The position numbers were made by a program, and so were the translations under genes. Below are positions 43,798 through 52,391 of a stretch of DNA of 56,536 nucleotides, piece by piece; the first letter of the stretch is position 1; each line of letters opens with the position of its first letter. Origin of the DNA: Deltaproteobacteria bacterium. Lineage in GTDB: Bacteria; Myxococcota_A; UBA9042; PHBI01; JACKFB01. Under the pieces are notes generated by a model. The model saw nothing but the letters and a program-made list of their open reading frames with translations. It ran no database searches and was not told the origin of the DNA. The stretch spans positions 1 through 56,536 of the forward strand of contig JACKFB010000023.1 in the NCBI GenBank assembly GCA_020632695.1, given 5' to 3'.

Positions 43798-46644
43798 TCA
43801 CCTCCGTCCCTCGCCCTCGCGCCGAGCGCCTCCGCCCGCCGCCGGATCCACGACCCCCGCGCGCCCGCGCCGCCCCCGCGCCCCGAAGGAGCCCCGCCCA
43901 TGCCCTACGAGCACGTCGTCACCGTCCGCTTCAACGAGGTCGACCGGGCCGGCATCGCGTTCTTCGGGCGCGTCTTCGAGTACTGCCACGCCTGCTTCGA
44001 GGAGATGCTCATGGCCAGCGGGCAGCCGCTGCTCGCCATCTTCGACAAGGGCGGCTACGGGCTGCCGCTGGTGCACGCCGAGGCCGACTACAGCCGGCCC
44101 ATGCGCCTGGGCGACCGCCTGCGGATCTCGCTGCGGGTGGCCCGGCTGGGCGGGCGCTCCATCACCTTCGCCTATGAGATCCGCGGCGCGGAGGCAGACG
44201 ATCTGCGCGCCAACGTGCGCCTGATCCACGCCTGCGTGAGCCTGGACGGCTTCACCGGCATGAGCGTCCCCGACGCCCTGCGGGAGGCCCTGGCGACCCT
44301 CGGCCTGGTCGAAGAGCCGGCGGACGCCAGCGGCTGAGACCTTGCCCAGCGCGGTGCGGGGCAGCGCCGCCACGATGGCCACCCGGTCGGGCACCTTGAA
44401 GGGGGCGAGGCGCTCGGCGAGGTGGGCCCGCAGCGCGGCTGCCCCCGGCGCGGCCTCGCCGGGCCGCAGCACCACCGCGGCGACGGGGCGGGCGCCCCAG
44501 CGCGGGTGGGGCAGCCCGGCGACGGCGGCCGCCGTGATGGCGGGGTGTGCGCAGAGGGCCGCCTCGAGCTCCTCCGGGGCGATGTTCTCGCCGCCCGAGA
44601 TGATGACCGCGTCGCGGCGCCCGGAGACGACCACGCGCCCCGCCGCGTCCACCCGGCCCTGGTCGCCGCTGACCAGGGCGCCGCCGACCAGCGGGCCCCA
44701 GACGGTGAGCGCCCCGGAGGCCAGGACCCCGACGCGGGCGAAGGGCAGCGGCGGCGCGCCCGGGCCCAGGTCGCCGGGCGCGGTGGTGGCCACCTGGGAC
44801 GCCGCCTCGCTCATGCCCCAGCTCAGCGACGCCGGCGCGCCGATGCGGGCCAGGCGTTCCAGAAGCGGCTGGCTGGCGGCGGCCCCGCCGATGAGGATGG
44901 CGCGCAGGCTCTGGGGGAAGGGGCGGTCCTGGCGGGCGTCGAGCAGGCGCTCGACCATGGTCGGCACCAGCGAGAGCACGCTCAGCTCGCCGCGATCGAT
45001 GGCGCCGTTGACGGCCTCGGGGTCGAAGCGCTCGGCCAGCACCGCGGTGGTCCCCTGGAACGCGCTGCGCAGCAGCACCGAGAGGCCGCCGATGTGGCAG
45101 AGCGGCAGGCAGCAGAGCCAGCGGTCGGCCGGGTCCAGGCCCAGGCGCGTGGCCGAGCCGAAGGCCGAGAGCAGGAGCTGGGTGGTGCTCAGGGTGACGG
45201 CCCGCGGCGTCGCGGTCGTGCCCGAGGTGAGCAGGCGCAGGCGGGGCTCGGACAGCGGCCACGGGCGCTCGGGCAGCGCGTGCTCGCCGGGCGACGGCGT
45301 CAGCGCCAGCATCTCCCAGGGGCCTGGCGGGCAGGACTCGGGCTTGGAGCTGAGCACCGCGTCCGGCCGCAGCAGATCGAGGTCACGCGCCAGCTCGGGC
45401 CCGGCGGCCACAGGCGCGCAGGTGGCGCCGAGCCAACCGACGGCGTGCAGCGCGCGGGCGAATGCCGGGTCGGTCCGGCCCACCACCGCCACGACGCTGT
45501 GCGGGCCCAGGCCGCGGCCGGCCAGGTTCAACGCGTCCCCAGCCGCCGCGCGGGCGAGCGCTGTGTAGTCGAGGGACGCGCCCTCGGCGGCGAGCGCCGG
45601 GTGCTCGGGCCTGGCCAGCGCGGCGCTGGCGACGGGGTTGGGCACGGCATCGGCCCAGGGGACGGCGGCGGGTCCGGAGATGGCCGTGGCGGGGTCCAGG
45701 CCGCTGGCCAGCGTCGCCTCGGGCGGCGAGGCCTGGGCCACCCACAGGGCCGCCCGCCAGCCGAGGGCCGACTCGAAGCTGGTGGTGACGATGACGCCCA
45801 GGCCGGCGCGGGCCGCCCGGCGCGCCATGGCGACGGCGCGGCGTGGACCGCCGACCAGCATCGGCTTGACGACGACCGCGTCGCAGGCGCCCGCCGCGAT
45901 GAGCGCCTCGAGGTCGTCCAGGTCGCGGCAGCGCTCGTCGGCCGCCAGCGGCACGCGGGAGTGGGCGCGCACCCGGGCCAGGGTCTCCGGGTCCAGGCCG
46001 GCGACCGGCTCCTCGCAGAGCGCGATCCCGTGGCGGCCGAGCAGCGCCAGGGCGCGCACGGCGGCGGCCTCCGGCCAGGCCCCGTTGGCGTCCAGGCGCA
46101 GCGCGACGTCCGGGCCCACGGCGGCCCGGATCGCCTCGACCCGACGGTCGTCCTCGGCCAGGGAGGCGCGCCCCACCTTGATCTTCAGCGTGCGCGCGCC
46201 AGCCCGGAGCGCGGCCACCGCGTCGTCGGCGTCGCGCACCAGCCGGTGACAGACCACCGGCGTCGGCCGGGCGGCGCCCAGCAGCGCGTGCACGGGAAAG
46301 CCCAGGCGCTGGCTGGCCAGATCCAGCACGGCCTGCTCCAAGGCGTGGCGGGCTGAGGCCGGCAGCGCCACGGCATCCCAGGCGGCCAGCAGCTGCTCGG
46401 GGTCGTCGGCCTTGCACCCCGGGAGCTCCCGGGCGAGGGATTCCAACGCCGCGCGGGCGGTGGGGAGGTCCTCGGTGGACCAGCCCGGCAGCGGCGCGCA
46501 GCAGCCCAGGCCGTGGCGGCCCCGCGCGTCGCGCAGGCGCAGCACCAGGCCGCCGCGCGCCGGGCGGGGCACCTCGGCTGGCGTCGCGGCCTCGGGCAGG
46601 AAGGTCGTCGCCTCCTCGGCGACCGTGGCGCTGGTGATGGTCAC
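43798..46644 (-). CDS. Fused o-succinylbenzoate synthase (MenC) and o-succinylbenzoyl-CoA ligase (MenE)
   Basis: 948 residues; GTG 46644 overlaps the menA stop (GTGA). MenC part, 1-345, enolase fold: K154/K156 (LKIKVG), Asp185 (LRLDANGAW), Glu211/212 (LCEEPVAG), Asp236 (LAADERC), Lys260 (VVVKPMLVGG). It dehydrates SHCHC to OSB. MenE part, about 350-785: LTSGTTATPRAVTLS, SWGMSEAASQ, SGDQGRVDAAGRVVVSGRRD, PRTALGKVSAAGVRRLF (catalytic Lys). It activates OSB with CoA. No stop separates them. After the natural MenE end the frame stays open for about 160 residues, antisense to the whole of menI; whether this tail is really translated is uncertain. Confidence 0.9.
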   Translation of the reverse strand: MTITSATVAEEATTFLPEAATPAEVPRPARGGLVLRLRDARGRHGLGCCAPLPGWSTEDLPTARAALESLARELPGCKADDPEQLLAAWDAVALPASARHALEQAVLDLASQRLGFPVHALLGAARPTPVVCHRLVRDADDAVAALRAGARTLKIKVGRASLAEDDRRVEAIRAAVGPDVALRLDANGAWPEAAAVRALALLGRHGIALCEEPVAGLDPETLARVRAHSRVPLAADERCRDLDDLEALIAAGACDAVVVKPMLVGGPRRAVAMARRAARAGLGVIVTTSFESALGWRAALWVAQASPPEATLASGLDPATAISGPAAVPWADAVPNPVASAALARPEHPALAAEGASLDYTALARAAAGDALNLAGRGLGPHSVVAVVGRTDPAFARALHAVGWLGATCAPVAAGPELARDLDLLRPDAVLSSKPESCPPGPWEMLALTPSPGEHALPERPWPLSEPRLRLLTSGTTATPRAVTLSTTQLLLSAFGSATRLGLDPADRWLCCLPLCHIGGLSVLLRSAFQGTTAVLAERFDPEAVNGAIDRGELSVLSLVPTMVERLLDARQDRPFPQSLRAILIGGAAASQPLLERLARIGAPASLSWGMSEAASQVATTAPGDLGPGAPPLPFARVGVLASGALTVWGPLVGGALVSGDQGRVDAAGRVVVSGRRDAVIISGGENIAPEELEAALCAHPAITAAAVAGLPHPRWGARPVAAVVLRPGEAAPGAAALRAHLAERLAPFKVPDRVAIVAALPRTALGKVSAAGVRRLFDQAEGRQGLPQGVGDAHAGEAVQAHAGVDQAHVGAQIVCLRAADLIGEGDGAPAQPGHPQRDPQAVAQAHGPAVVGLGVHQRQPVAALVEDGEQRLPAGHEHLLEAGVAVLEDAPEERDAGPVDLVEADGDDVLVGHGRGSFGARGRRGRAGVVDPAAGGGARREGEGRR
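43900..44337 (+). CDS. menI: Hotdog thioesterase, probable 1,4-dihydroxy-2-naphthoyl-CoA hydrolase
   Basis: 145 residues, ATG 43900 with AAGGAG upstream. 4HBT-type hotdog fold: EHVVTVRFNEVDRAGIAFFG contains the catalytic Asp/Glu position and the typical VRFNEVDRAGI opening; YCHACFEEMLMASG, GYGLPLVHAEADYSRPMRLG, DRLRISLRVARLGGRSITFA. Hydrolyses DHNA-CoA after MenB. Its place beside menE, the prenyl synthase and ubiE supports this over other acyl-CoA substrates. Divergent from the prenyl synthase; its whole length is antisense to the open tail of the MenC-MenE frame. Confidence 0.85.
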   Translation: MPYEHVVTVRFNEVDRAGIAFFGRVFEYCHACFEEMLMASGQPLLAIFDKGGYGLPLVHAEADYSRPMRLGDRLRISLRVARLGGRSITFAYEIRGAEADDLRANVRLIHACVSLDGFTGMSVPDALREALATLGLVEEPADASG

Positions 46645-47570
46645 AGCAGGAGCCCCGCGCCGGTCAGCCCCGCGAAGAGGAGCCCCAGCCGCGCGGTGCG
46701 GCCGAGCTCCGGGTTGAGCGCGGCGCCGTCGGTGCGGAGGACGGCGCGGACCCGGCGGGCGCCCTCGGGCAGGGCCAGCAGCCCCAGCAGCACCGCCCGG
46801 GGGGCGCCGGCCAGCGCGACGGAGAGCGGCAGGGCGACGAAGGCCAGCGCCACCAGCGCGGCGTACTCGAGCCGGGCGAAGCGCGGACCCAGGCGCACCG
46901 CCAGCGTGCGCTTGCCGGCCCGGGCGTCGGTGTGGCGGTCGCGCAGGTTGTTGACGACCAGGATGGCCACCGCCAGCACGCCCACCGGCACCGACATGGC
47001 CAGGGCCAGCGGCGTCACGGCGCCGGTCTGTACCCAGGCCGCGCCGGCGGTGGCGGTGGGGCCGAAGAAGACGAAGACCAGCGCGTCGCCGAGACCCAGG
47101 TAGCCGAGCGGCGCCGGGCCCCCGGTGTAGAGGATGGCCGCCGCCACCGAGGCCAGCCCGATGAGCACGACCAGCGGGCCGGCCACGGCGGTGAGGTAGA
47201 GGCCGACGAGGGTGGCCAGCCCGAAGGCCAGGGCGGCACCGCCGACGAGCTGGCGCTCGCTGAGCCACCCGCGCTGGGCGGCGCGGGCCGGGCCCAGGCG
47301 CTCGTCGGTGTCGGCGCCGCGCCGGAAGTCCGAGACGTCGTTGGCCAGATTGCAGCCCACCTGCAGCGCCAGCGCGCCCGCCAACGCGGCCAGCGCCGGG
47401 CCGGGGGCGAAGCCGTGCTCGGCCGCGGCCACGGCGCTGCCGACGGCCACCGGGACCGCGCCGGCGCTCAGCGTGCGCGGACGGATCGCCGCGAGCCAGA
47501 CGCGCAGCGGCCCAGGACGCCCGAGCGGCGCCGCCGGGCTTGCCACCGCTTGTTGGGAGGGCGCCATCAT
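46641..47570 (-). CDS. menA: 1,4-dihydroxy-2-naphthoate polyprenyltransferase
   Basis: 309 residues, ATG 47570 (or ATG 47567). UbiA-family inner-membrane prenyltransferase with about eight helices. First Asp motif in QVGCNLANDVSDFRRGADTD, second in VVNNLRDRHTDARAGKRTLA; both bind prenyl diphosphate and magnesium. Opening PLRVWLAAIRPRTLSAGAVP is characteristic of MenA. Couples the prenyl tail to DHNA. Lies four bases after menB and its stop overlaps the menC-menE start: operon order B-A-CE. Confidence 0.95.
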   Translation of the reverse strand: MMAPSQQAVASPAAPLGRPGPLRVWLAAIRPRTLSAGAVPVAVGSAVAAAEHGFAPGPALAALAGALALQVGCNLANDVSDFRRGADTDERLGPARAAQRGWLSERQLVGGAALAFGLATLVGLYLTAVAGPLVVLIGLASVAAAILYTGGPAPLGYLGLGDALVFVFFGPTATAGAAWVQTGAVTPLALAMSVPVGVLAVAILVVNNLRDRHTDARAGKRTLAVRLGPRFARLEYAALVALAFVALPLSVALAGAPRAVLLGLLALPEGARRVRAVLRTDGAALNPELGRTARLGLLFAGLTGAGLLL

Positions 47571-47574
47571 GCGC

Positions 47575-48393
47575 TCAGGGCAGCCGCGGGAAGCGGCCGA
47601 AGTCCGGCTTGCGCTTCTCCAGGAACGCGTTGCGGCCCTCGCGGGCCTCCTCGGTCATGTAGAAGAGCAGCGTGGCGTTGCCCGCCAGCTCCTGGATGCC
47701 GGTCTGGCCGTCCACGTCGGCGTTCATCGCCGCCTTCACGCAGCGCAGCGCCGTGGGCGAGTGGGCCAGGATCTCGCGGCACCAGCGGATGGTCTCCGCC
47801 TCCACCTCGGCCAGCGGCACCACGGTGTTGACCATGCCCATCTCCAGCGCCTCGGCGGCGGAGTACTGGCGGCAGAGAAACCAGATCTCCCGCGCCTTCT
47901 TCTGGCCCACCATCCGGGCCAGGTAGGAGGAGCCGAAGCCGCCGTCGAAGCTGCCCACCTTGGGGCCCGTCTGCCCGAAGATCGCGTTGTCGGCGGCGAT
48001 GGTCAGGTCGCACACCACGTGCAGCACGTGGCCGCCGCCGATGGCGTAGCCCTTCACCATGGCGATGACCGGCTTGGGCAGGGTGCGGATGAAGCGCTGG
48101 AGCTCCAGCACGTTGAGCCGGGGCACGCCGTCGGGGCCCACGTAGCCCGCGTCGCCGCGCACCCGCTGGTCGCCGCCCGCGCAGAACGCCAGGTCGCCCT
48201 TGCCGGTCAGCACGATGACGCCGACCTCGGGGTCCTCCTTCGCGTCGGCGAAGGCCGCCGACAGGTCGAAGAGGGTCTGGGGCCGGAAGGCGTTGTGCAC
48301 CTCGGGCCGGGCGATGGTGATGCGGGCGATGCCCTCGGCCTTGTCGTACTCGATGTCCTCGAACTGGCGGACGCGGTTCCACTCGACGGTCAT
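47575..48393 (-). CDS. menB: 1,4-dihydroxy-2-naphthoyl-CoA synthase
   Basis: 272 residues, ATG 48393 with GGAG upstream. Crotonase-fold ring-closing enzyme converting OSB-CoA to DHNA-CoA. Diagnostic: ITIARPEVHNAFRPQTLFDL, LTGKGDLAFCAGGDQRVRGD, AGYVG, VIAMVKGYAIGGGHVLHVVC, GQTGPKVGSFDGGFGSSYLA, VGQKKAREIWFLCRQYSAAE. Those match MenB rather than generic enoyl-CoA hydratases. Follows menD with a 14-base gap. Confidence 0.97.
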   Translation of the reverse strand: MTVEWNRVRQFEDIEYDKAEGIARITIARPEVHNAFRPQTLFDLSAAFADAKEDPEVGVIVLTGKGDLAFCAGGDQRVRGDAGYVGPDGVPRLNVLELQRFIRTLPKPVIAMVKGYAIGGGHVLHVVCDLTIAADNAIFGQTGPKVGSFDGGFGSSYLARMVGQKKAREIWFLCRQYSAAEALEMGMVNTVVPLAEVEAETIRWCREILAHSPTALRCVKAAMNADVDGQTGIQELAGNATLLFYMTEEAREGRNAFLEKRKPDFGRFPRLP

Positions 48394-48407
48394 GGGGAAT
48401 TCTCCGG

Positions 48408-50183
48408 TCAGGGGTGGCGAAGGGAGCGTTCGACGGCCGCGCGAGCCGCCTGGTGGCGCGCCAGGTCGTGGGCGCGGTCGATGGGCACGTGGATGAGCGA
48501 GAGGCCCGGGGTCTCCAGGTGGCGGGCCAGGGCGGCGGAGAGCGCGGCGGTGGAGTCGGCCCGCTCGCTGGTGACGGGCAGGCCCGAGACCACCGAGCCC
48601 AGGTCGACGCAGGGGGGCGTGACGAAGTGGGGCTCGAAGGCCGTGGGGTGGCGGGCGATGGGGAGGTGGTCGAAGATCCCGCCGCCGCCGTTGTCGGCGA
48701 TGACCACGGTGACGGCCGCGCTCGGTCGCGGCGTCACCAGCAGGGCGCCCAGGTCGTGCAGGAAGGCCAGATCGCCCAGCAGCACGGCGACGGGGCCCTC
48801 GGTCCAGCGGCTGGCCTGACCCAGGGCGGTGGCCAGGGTGCCGTCGATGCCGTTGGCGCCCCGGTTGGCGGTCACGGTCACCCGGCGGCCGGGCGCGGGC
48901 GCGAAGGCGTCGAGCGCGCGGATCGACAGGCTGGAGGCGACGTGCAGCAGCGCGCCCTCGGGGAGCGCCGCCATCAGGGCCGCCGCGACCGACCCCGACC
49001 AGGGCGGCGTGGCTGCGCCGGTCTCGAGGGTCAGTGCCGCGCGGGCGCTCCGGTCGGCGCGGCTCCAGCGGGTCTGCCAGGCGAGCTGGGGGCTGTGGCC
49101 TGTCCGGGCCACGGCGGCGGCCAGCACGCGGGCCAGGGCGGCCGGCTCGGCGACCAGCAGGCGCGAGGCCAGGTGGTCGGGGTCCTGCAGCCGGCCGTGG
49201 GGGTCGACCAGCCAGGTCTCGGTGGCCCGCGCCAGCCACCCGGTCACCGCCCGCGAGGTGGGGACCTGCCCGAAGCGCAGCACCAGCCCGGGCGCCAGCG
49301 CCTCGAAGGCGGCGGTGCGGCACAGCGCGTCGGCCGTCGAGACCACGGCCGAGGACGCGCGCCCCAGGCCCCGAGGCGTCGAGGCGCCGTCGGCCAGGAG
49401 CGGCCAGCCCAGCGCGTCCGCCAGCTCGCATAGCGCCTCGCCCAGCGCACGGTGCGCCACCGCGAGCCCCCGCCCCGCCGCCGGGGCGTCCTGGGGACCC
49501 GCCACCAGCACGCCTCGCGGGGCGGCCACGAGCTGAGCCGCCAGCTCCTCGATCTCCGCGGGGTCCAGCGCCAGGGGACCCCGCGAGAGGCGCGGCGCAG
49601 TCCGGTGCCCCCCGGCCGGCGCAGGCGGGTCGCCCAGTTCCAGCGGCTCGCGGTAGGGCAGGTTCAGGTGCACGGGCCCGGGGCAGGCGCCCACGCTGGC
49701 GTCCACGCACCGGGCGGCCAGGCTGGCCAGGTGCCGCGGCCCCACCTCGCCGGACGGCGCCCCGGGATCGGCCCACAGCCGCACGTAAGGCGCGAACATG
49801 CCCTGCTGGATCACGGTCTGGGGCGCGCCCACCCCTTGCAGCTCCGGCGGCCGGTCGGCGGTCAGCACCAGCAGCGGCAAGGCCGAGCGGTCGGCCTCGA
49901 TGACCGCCGGCAGCGCGTGGGCGCCGGCCGAGCCCGAGGTGCAGCAGAAGATCGTGGGCGCGCCGGTGACGCGCGCGAGCCCCAAGGCGAAGAAGGCCGC
50001 GGCGCGCTCGTCGAGCACCGTGTGCAGCCGCAACACCGAGGCCTCGCGCACCAGCCGCTCCAGCGCCAGCACCAGGGGCGCGTTGCGCGAGCCCGGCGCC
50101 AGCACGGCGTCGCGCACGCCGGCCGAGACCAACGCCCGGACCAGCGCCTCGGCGTGCAGCCGGGCCGGTGCGCCCCCGCTCAC
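48408..50183 (-). CDS. menD: SEPHCHC synthase (2-succinyl-5-enolpyruvyl-6-hydroxy-3-cyclohexene-1-carboxylate synthase)
   Basis: 591 residues; GTG 50183 overlaps the menF stop (GTGA), so it is translationally coupled. Thiamine-diphosphate enzyme adding succinic semialdehyde (from 2-oxoglutarate) to isochorismate. LAPGSRNAPLVLALE, HTVLDERAAAFFALGLARVT (the catalytic Glu), FCCTSGSAGAHALPAVIEAD, TADRPPELQGVGAPQTVIQQ, and the ThDP-binding VVIADNGGGGIFDHLPI. Length normal. No disruption seen. Confidence 0.95.
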   Translation of the reverse strand: MSGGAPARLHAEALVRALVSAGVRDAVLAPGSRNAPLVLALERLVREASVLRLHTVLDERAAAFFALGLARVTGAPTIFCCTSGSAGAHALPAVIEADRSALPLLVLTADRPPELQGVGAPQTVIQQGMFAPYVRLWADPGAPSGEVGPRHLASLAARCVDASVGACPGPVHLNLPYREPLELGDPPAPAGGHRTAPRLSRGPLALDPAEIEELAAQLVAAPRGVLVAGPQDAPAAGRGLAVAHRALGEALCELADALGWPLLADGASTPRGLGRASSAVVSTADALCRTAAFEALAPGLVLRFGQVPTSRAVTGWLARATETWLVDPHGRLQDPDHLASRLLVAEPAALARVLAAAVARTGHSPQLAWQTRWSRADRSARAALTLETGAATPPWSGSVAAALMAALPEGALLHVASSLSIRALDAFAPAPGRRVTVTANRGANGIDGTLATALGQASRWTEGPVAVLLGDLAFLHDLGALLVTPRPSAAVTVVIADNGGGGIFDHLPIARHPTAFEPHFVTPPCVDLGSVVSGLPVTSERADSTAALSAALARHLETPGLSLIHVPIDRAHDLARHQAARAAVERSLRHP

Positions 50184-51634
50184 GCAGCACCTCCCGACGC
50201 GGCGCGCACGCGCAAGGCCGCGCGAATCGCACGCAGCTTGTGCTCGGTCTCGGCCCACTCCCCGGCCGGCGAGGACCCGGGAACCAGCCCGGCGCCCGCG
50301 TAGGCCAGCGCGCGGTCGCCCATGAGCAGCGCCGAGCGCAGCGCCACGTGAAAGACGCCGGCGCCCTCGGTGTCCACCCAGCCGATGGGCCCGGCGTAGG
50401 CGCCCCGGTCCAGCCCCTCGTGTTCGGCCAGCCAGGCGAGCGCTGCCTCCCGGGGGACTCCGCCCACCGCCGGCGTCGGGTGCAGCGCCTCCAGCAGGTC
50501 CCAGAGCCGCCCCGGCCGGTCCAGCTCGGCCGAGATGGCCGTCTCCAGGTGGTGCACGTCGGCCAGCGAGCGCAGCCGCGGACCTGCTACCGACACGGCG
50601 CCGCGAGCGTGCGCGCCGAGGGCCTCCTCGAGCGCCGAGACCACCAGCTCGTGCTCGCGCCGATCCTTGGCGGCGGCCACCAGGGTCCGGGCCAGGGCGG
50701 CGTCGGCGGTGGCGTCGGCGCCCCGCGGCGTGGTGCCGGCCAGCGCGCGGGTCTCCGCCCAGGCCCCGCGGACGCGCACCAGGAGCTCCGGGGTCGCTCC
50801 GACGAAGCTGGGGCCGCCGGGGCGCTCGATGGCGAACACCGTGCAGCCGCCGTGGCGCGCGCGCAGGGCCTCCGCGGTGGCCACCGGGTCGAAGATGTGG
50901 CCCGGCGGGGCGCGGTGCTCCGCGGCGCGCGCCAGGACCACCTTGGAGAGAGCGCCGTCGCCCTCCAGCGCCGCGATGGCGCGGCTCGAGCGCCGCTCCC
51001 AGTCGCGTCGCTCGGCCACGGTCGCCGCGGTGACGTCGAAGCTGCCGTCGGAGCCGCCCCCCGGGCCGCGCGGGAGCAGCCGCTGGCGCCCTGCCAGCAG
51101 GCGCTGCGCGGCCGCCCGCGCCGGCTCGTGGGCGCCGAGGCGCTCGTGGAAGGTGGCCCAGGTCTCGCCGCCCCGCGCGCTGACCAGCACGCGGGGGACC
51201 CACAGCAGCCCGTCGGCGAACGCAGCCCAGGGCCCCGGGTCCTCGCCAGGCCCCCGCGGGCGGAAGGCCAGGCTGGCCAGCACCAGCGGCTCACCCTGCG
51301 GCGGCCGCTCGCCCGGGCCCAGCCACACATGATGTTCAGCAATGAATGAACACCACGCCGCCGCGTCGCGGATCCGCCCACCGCCCCTCAGCAGGATCGC
51401 ACCCGCCGTGCCTTGCGCCACGAAGGAGAGCCCCGCCGTCGGCTCGTGCCAGGCCAGCCGGGTCTCCTCGGTGGCCGCCTCCCGGGCCAGCCAGCACCAG
51501 GGGTCGCGCGCCTCCAAGCGCACGGCGAGGCTGAGGAACATCGGCTCGGCGGGCCGGCGCCGCAGCTCGATGCGCGCCGCCAAGGCGTCCGCATCGGAAT
51601 GTTCGAGCAGTGCTGTGGACCGGGCGACGATCAT
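50180..51634 (-). CDS. menF: Isochorismate synthase
   Basis: 484 residues, ATG 51634, first gene of the operon. Chorismate-binding family: FDVTAATVAERRDWERRSSR, GALSKVVLARAAEH, FAIERPGGPSFVGATPELLV, ALAGTTPRG, DRREHELVVSALEEAL, VHHLETAISAELDRPGRLWD, LEALHPTPAVGGVPREAALA, and YAGPIGWVDTEGAGVFHVAL. Converts chorismate to isochorismate; the Lys in LSKVVLAR is the general base. Stands divergent from the GbsR-type gene with a 135-base gap that carries an inverted repeat at 51680-51697. Confidence 0.95.
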   Translation of the reverse strand: MIVARSTALLEHSDADALAARIELRRRPAEPMFLSLAVRLEARDPWCWLAREAATEETRLAWHEPTAGLSFVAQGTAGAILLRGGGRIRDAAAWCSFIAEHHVWLGPGERPPQGEPLVLASLAFRPRGPGEDPGPWAAFADGLLWVPRVLVSARGGETWATFHERLGAHEPARAAAQRLLAGRQRLLPRGPGGGSDGSFDVTAATVAERRDWERRSSRAIAALEGDGALSKVVLARAAEHRAPPGHIFDPVATAEALRARHGGCTVFAIERPGGPSFVGATPELLVRVRGAWAETRALAGTTPRGADATADAALARTLVAAAKDRREHELVVSALEEALGAHARGAVSVAGPRLRSLADVHHLETAISAELDRPGRLWDLLEALHPTPAVGGVPREAALAWLAEHEGLDRGAYAGPIGWVDTEGAGVFHVALRSALLMGDRALAYAGAGLVPGSSPAGEWAETEHKLRAIRAALRVRAASGGAA

Positions 51635-51679
51635 CGGGGCAAGCCTCTATCGCCTCTGGTAGCATCGTCCGGTCACTGA

Positions 51680-51697
51680 GTTCAAGTAAACGTGAAC
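51680..51697 (+). promoter_or_regulatory. Candidate operator between men operon and regulator
   Basis: GTTCAAGTAAACGTGAAC: GTTCA and TGAAC in inverted orientation around an eight-base centre, in an AT-richer island within the divergent region. A reasonable binding site for the adjacent winged-helix regulator, but unproven. Confidence 0.4.
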
Positions 51698-51769
51698 ATA
51701 GTGTCGTCTGCCCTGACCGCGTGCGCGGCGCGCTTGGAAAGGCGGGCCCTTCCGGTACACACTGGCGCC

Positions 51770-52342
51770 GTGCTCGATGTCTCCACACCTCCTGACGACC
51801 TCCTCACCCCGCGGGTGCTGCGGGTGGCCGACGCCGTCGGCGACTTCATCGCCTGGTGGGGCTTCAAGGCCATCCTCGGCCGGGTGTGGACCGTGCTGGC
51901 GCTGCGCGGCACGCCGCTGTCCCAGGCCGAGATCGCCAAGCTGCTGGGCGTGTCGCGCGCGCTGGTGAGCGCGTCGGTCGCCGAGCTGCTGGAGTTCGGG
52001 CTGGTGCGCCGGGTGGGATCACACCACCACGCCCCCTACGAGGCGGTGCTGGACGTGTGGCCGGTCATCTCCGACGTGCTGCGCACCCGCGAATGGATGA
52101 TGATCGAGCAGGCGCGCGTGGCGCTGGAGTCGGCCCTGGAGGAGGCGGAGGTGGCCGAGGCCTCGGGCGCCTACGTGCCGTGGAAGATCGAACGGATGCG
52201 CCTGGTGCTGGGCCTCACCGAGACGGCCCAGGCCTTCCTGCGCATCCTGGTGAAGCTGCGGGTGCCGCGCACCATCGACGCGCTGAGCGGTTGGCTCACG
52301 CGCGCCTCCGGCTTGATCCAGACGCTGCGCCAGATCCGTTAG
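51770..52342 (+). CDS. GbsR/MarR-type winged-helix transcriptional regulator
   Basis: 190 residues from GTG 51770 (a longer frame starts at 51692). FIAWWGFKAILGRVWTVLAL, GTPLSQAEIAKLLGVSRALV, SASVAELLEFGLVRRVGSHH is the GbsR-type helix-turn-helix and wing; the C-terminal part is a long helical dimerisation region (RTREWMMIEQARVALESALE, EAEVAEASGAYVPWKIERMR). Family members respond to small ligands such as choline in Bacillus; the ligand here is unknown. Divergent from menF, so control of menaquinone synthesis is a plausible inference. Confidence 0.8.
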   Translation: MLDVSTPPDDLLTPRVLRVADAVGDFIAWWGFKAILGRVWTVLALRGTPLSQAEIAKLLGVSRALVSASVAELLEFGLVRRVGSHHHAPYEAVLDVWPVISDVLRTREWMMIEQARVALESALEEAEVAEASGAYVPWKIERMRLVLGLTETAQAFLRILVKLRVPRTIDALSGWLTRASGLIQTLRQIR

Positions 52343-52391
52343 ATCGGCCCGCTCGATCGGAGCTGATCGGGCTCGCGTCGTGTGCCGCCCT

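Noticed and set aside
48408..51203. 931-codon extension of the menD frame through menF
   Set aside because: The GTGA overlap at 50180-50183 is the coupled start; the upstream part is Gly/Arg-rich shadow of menF.
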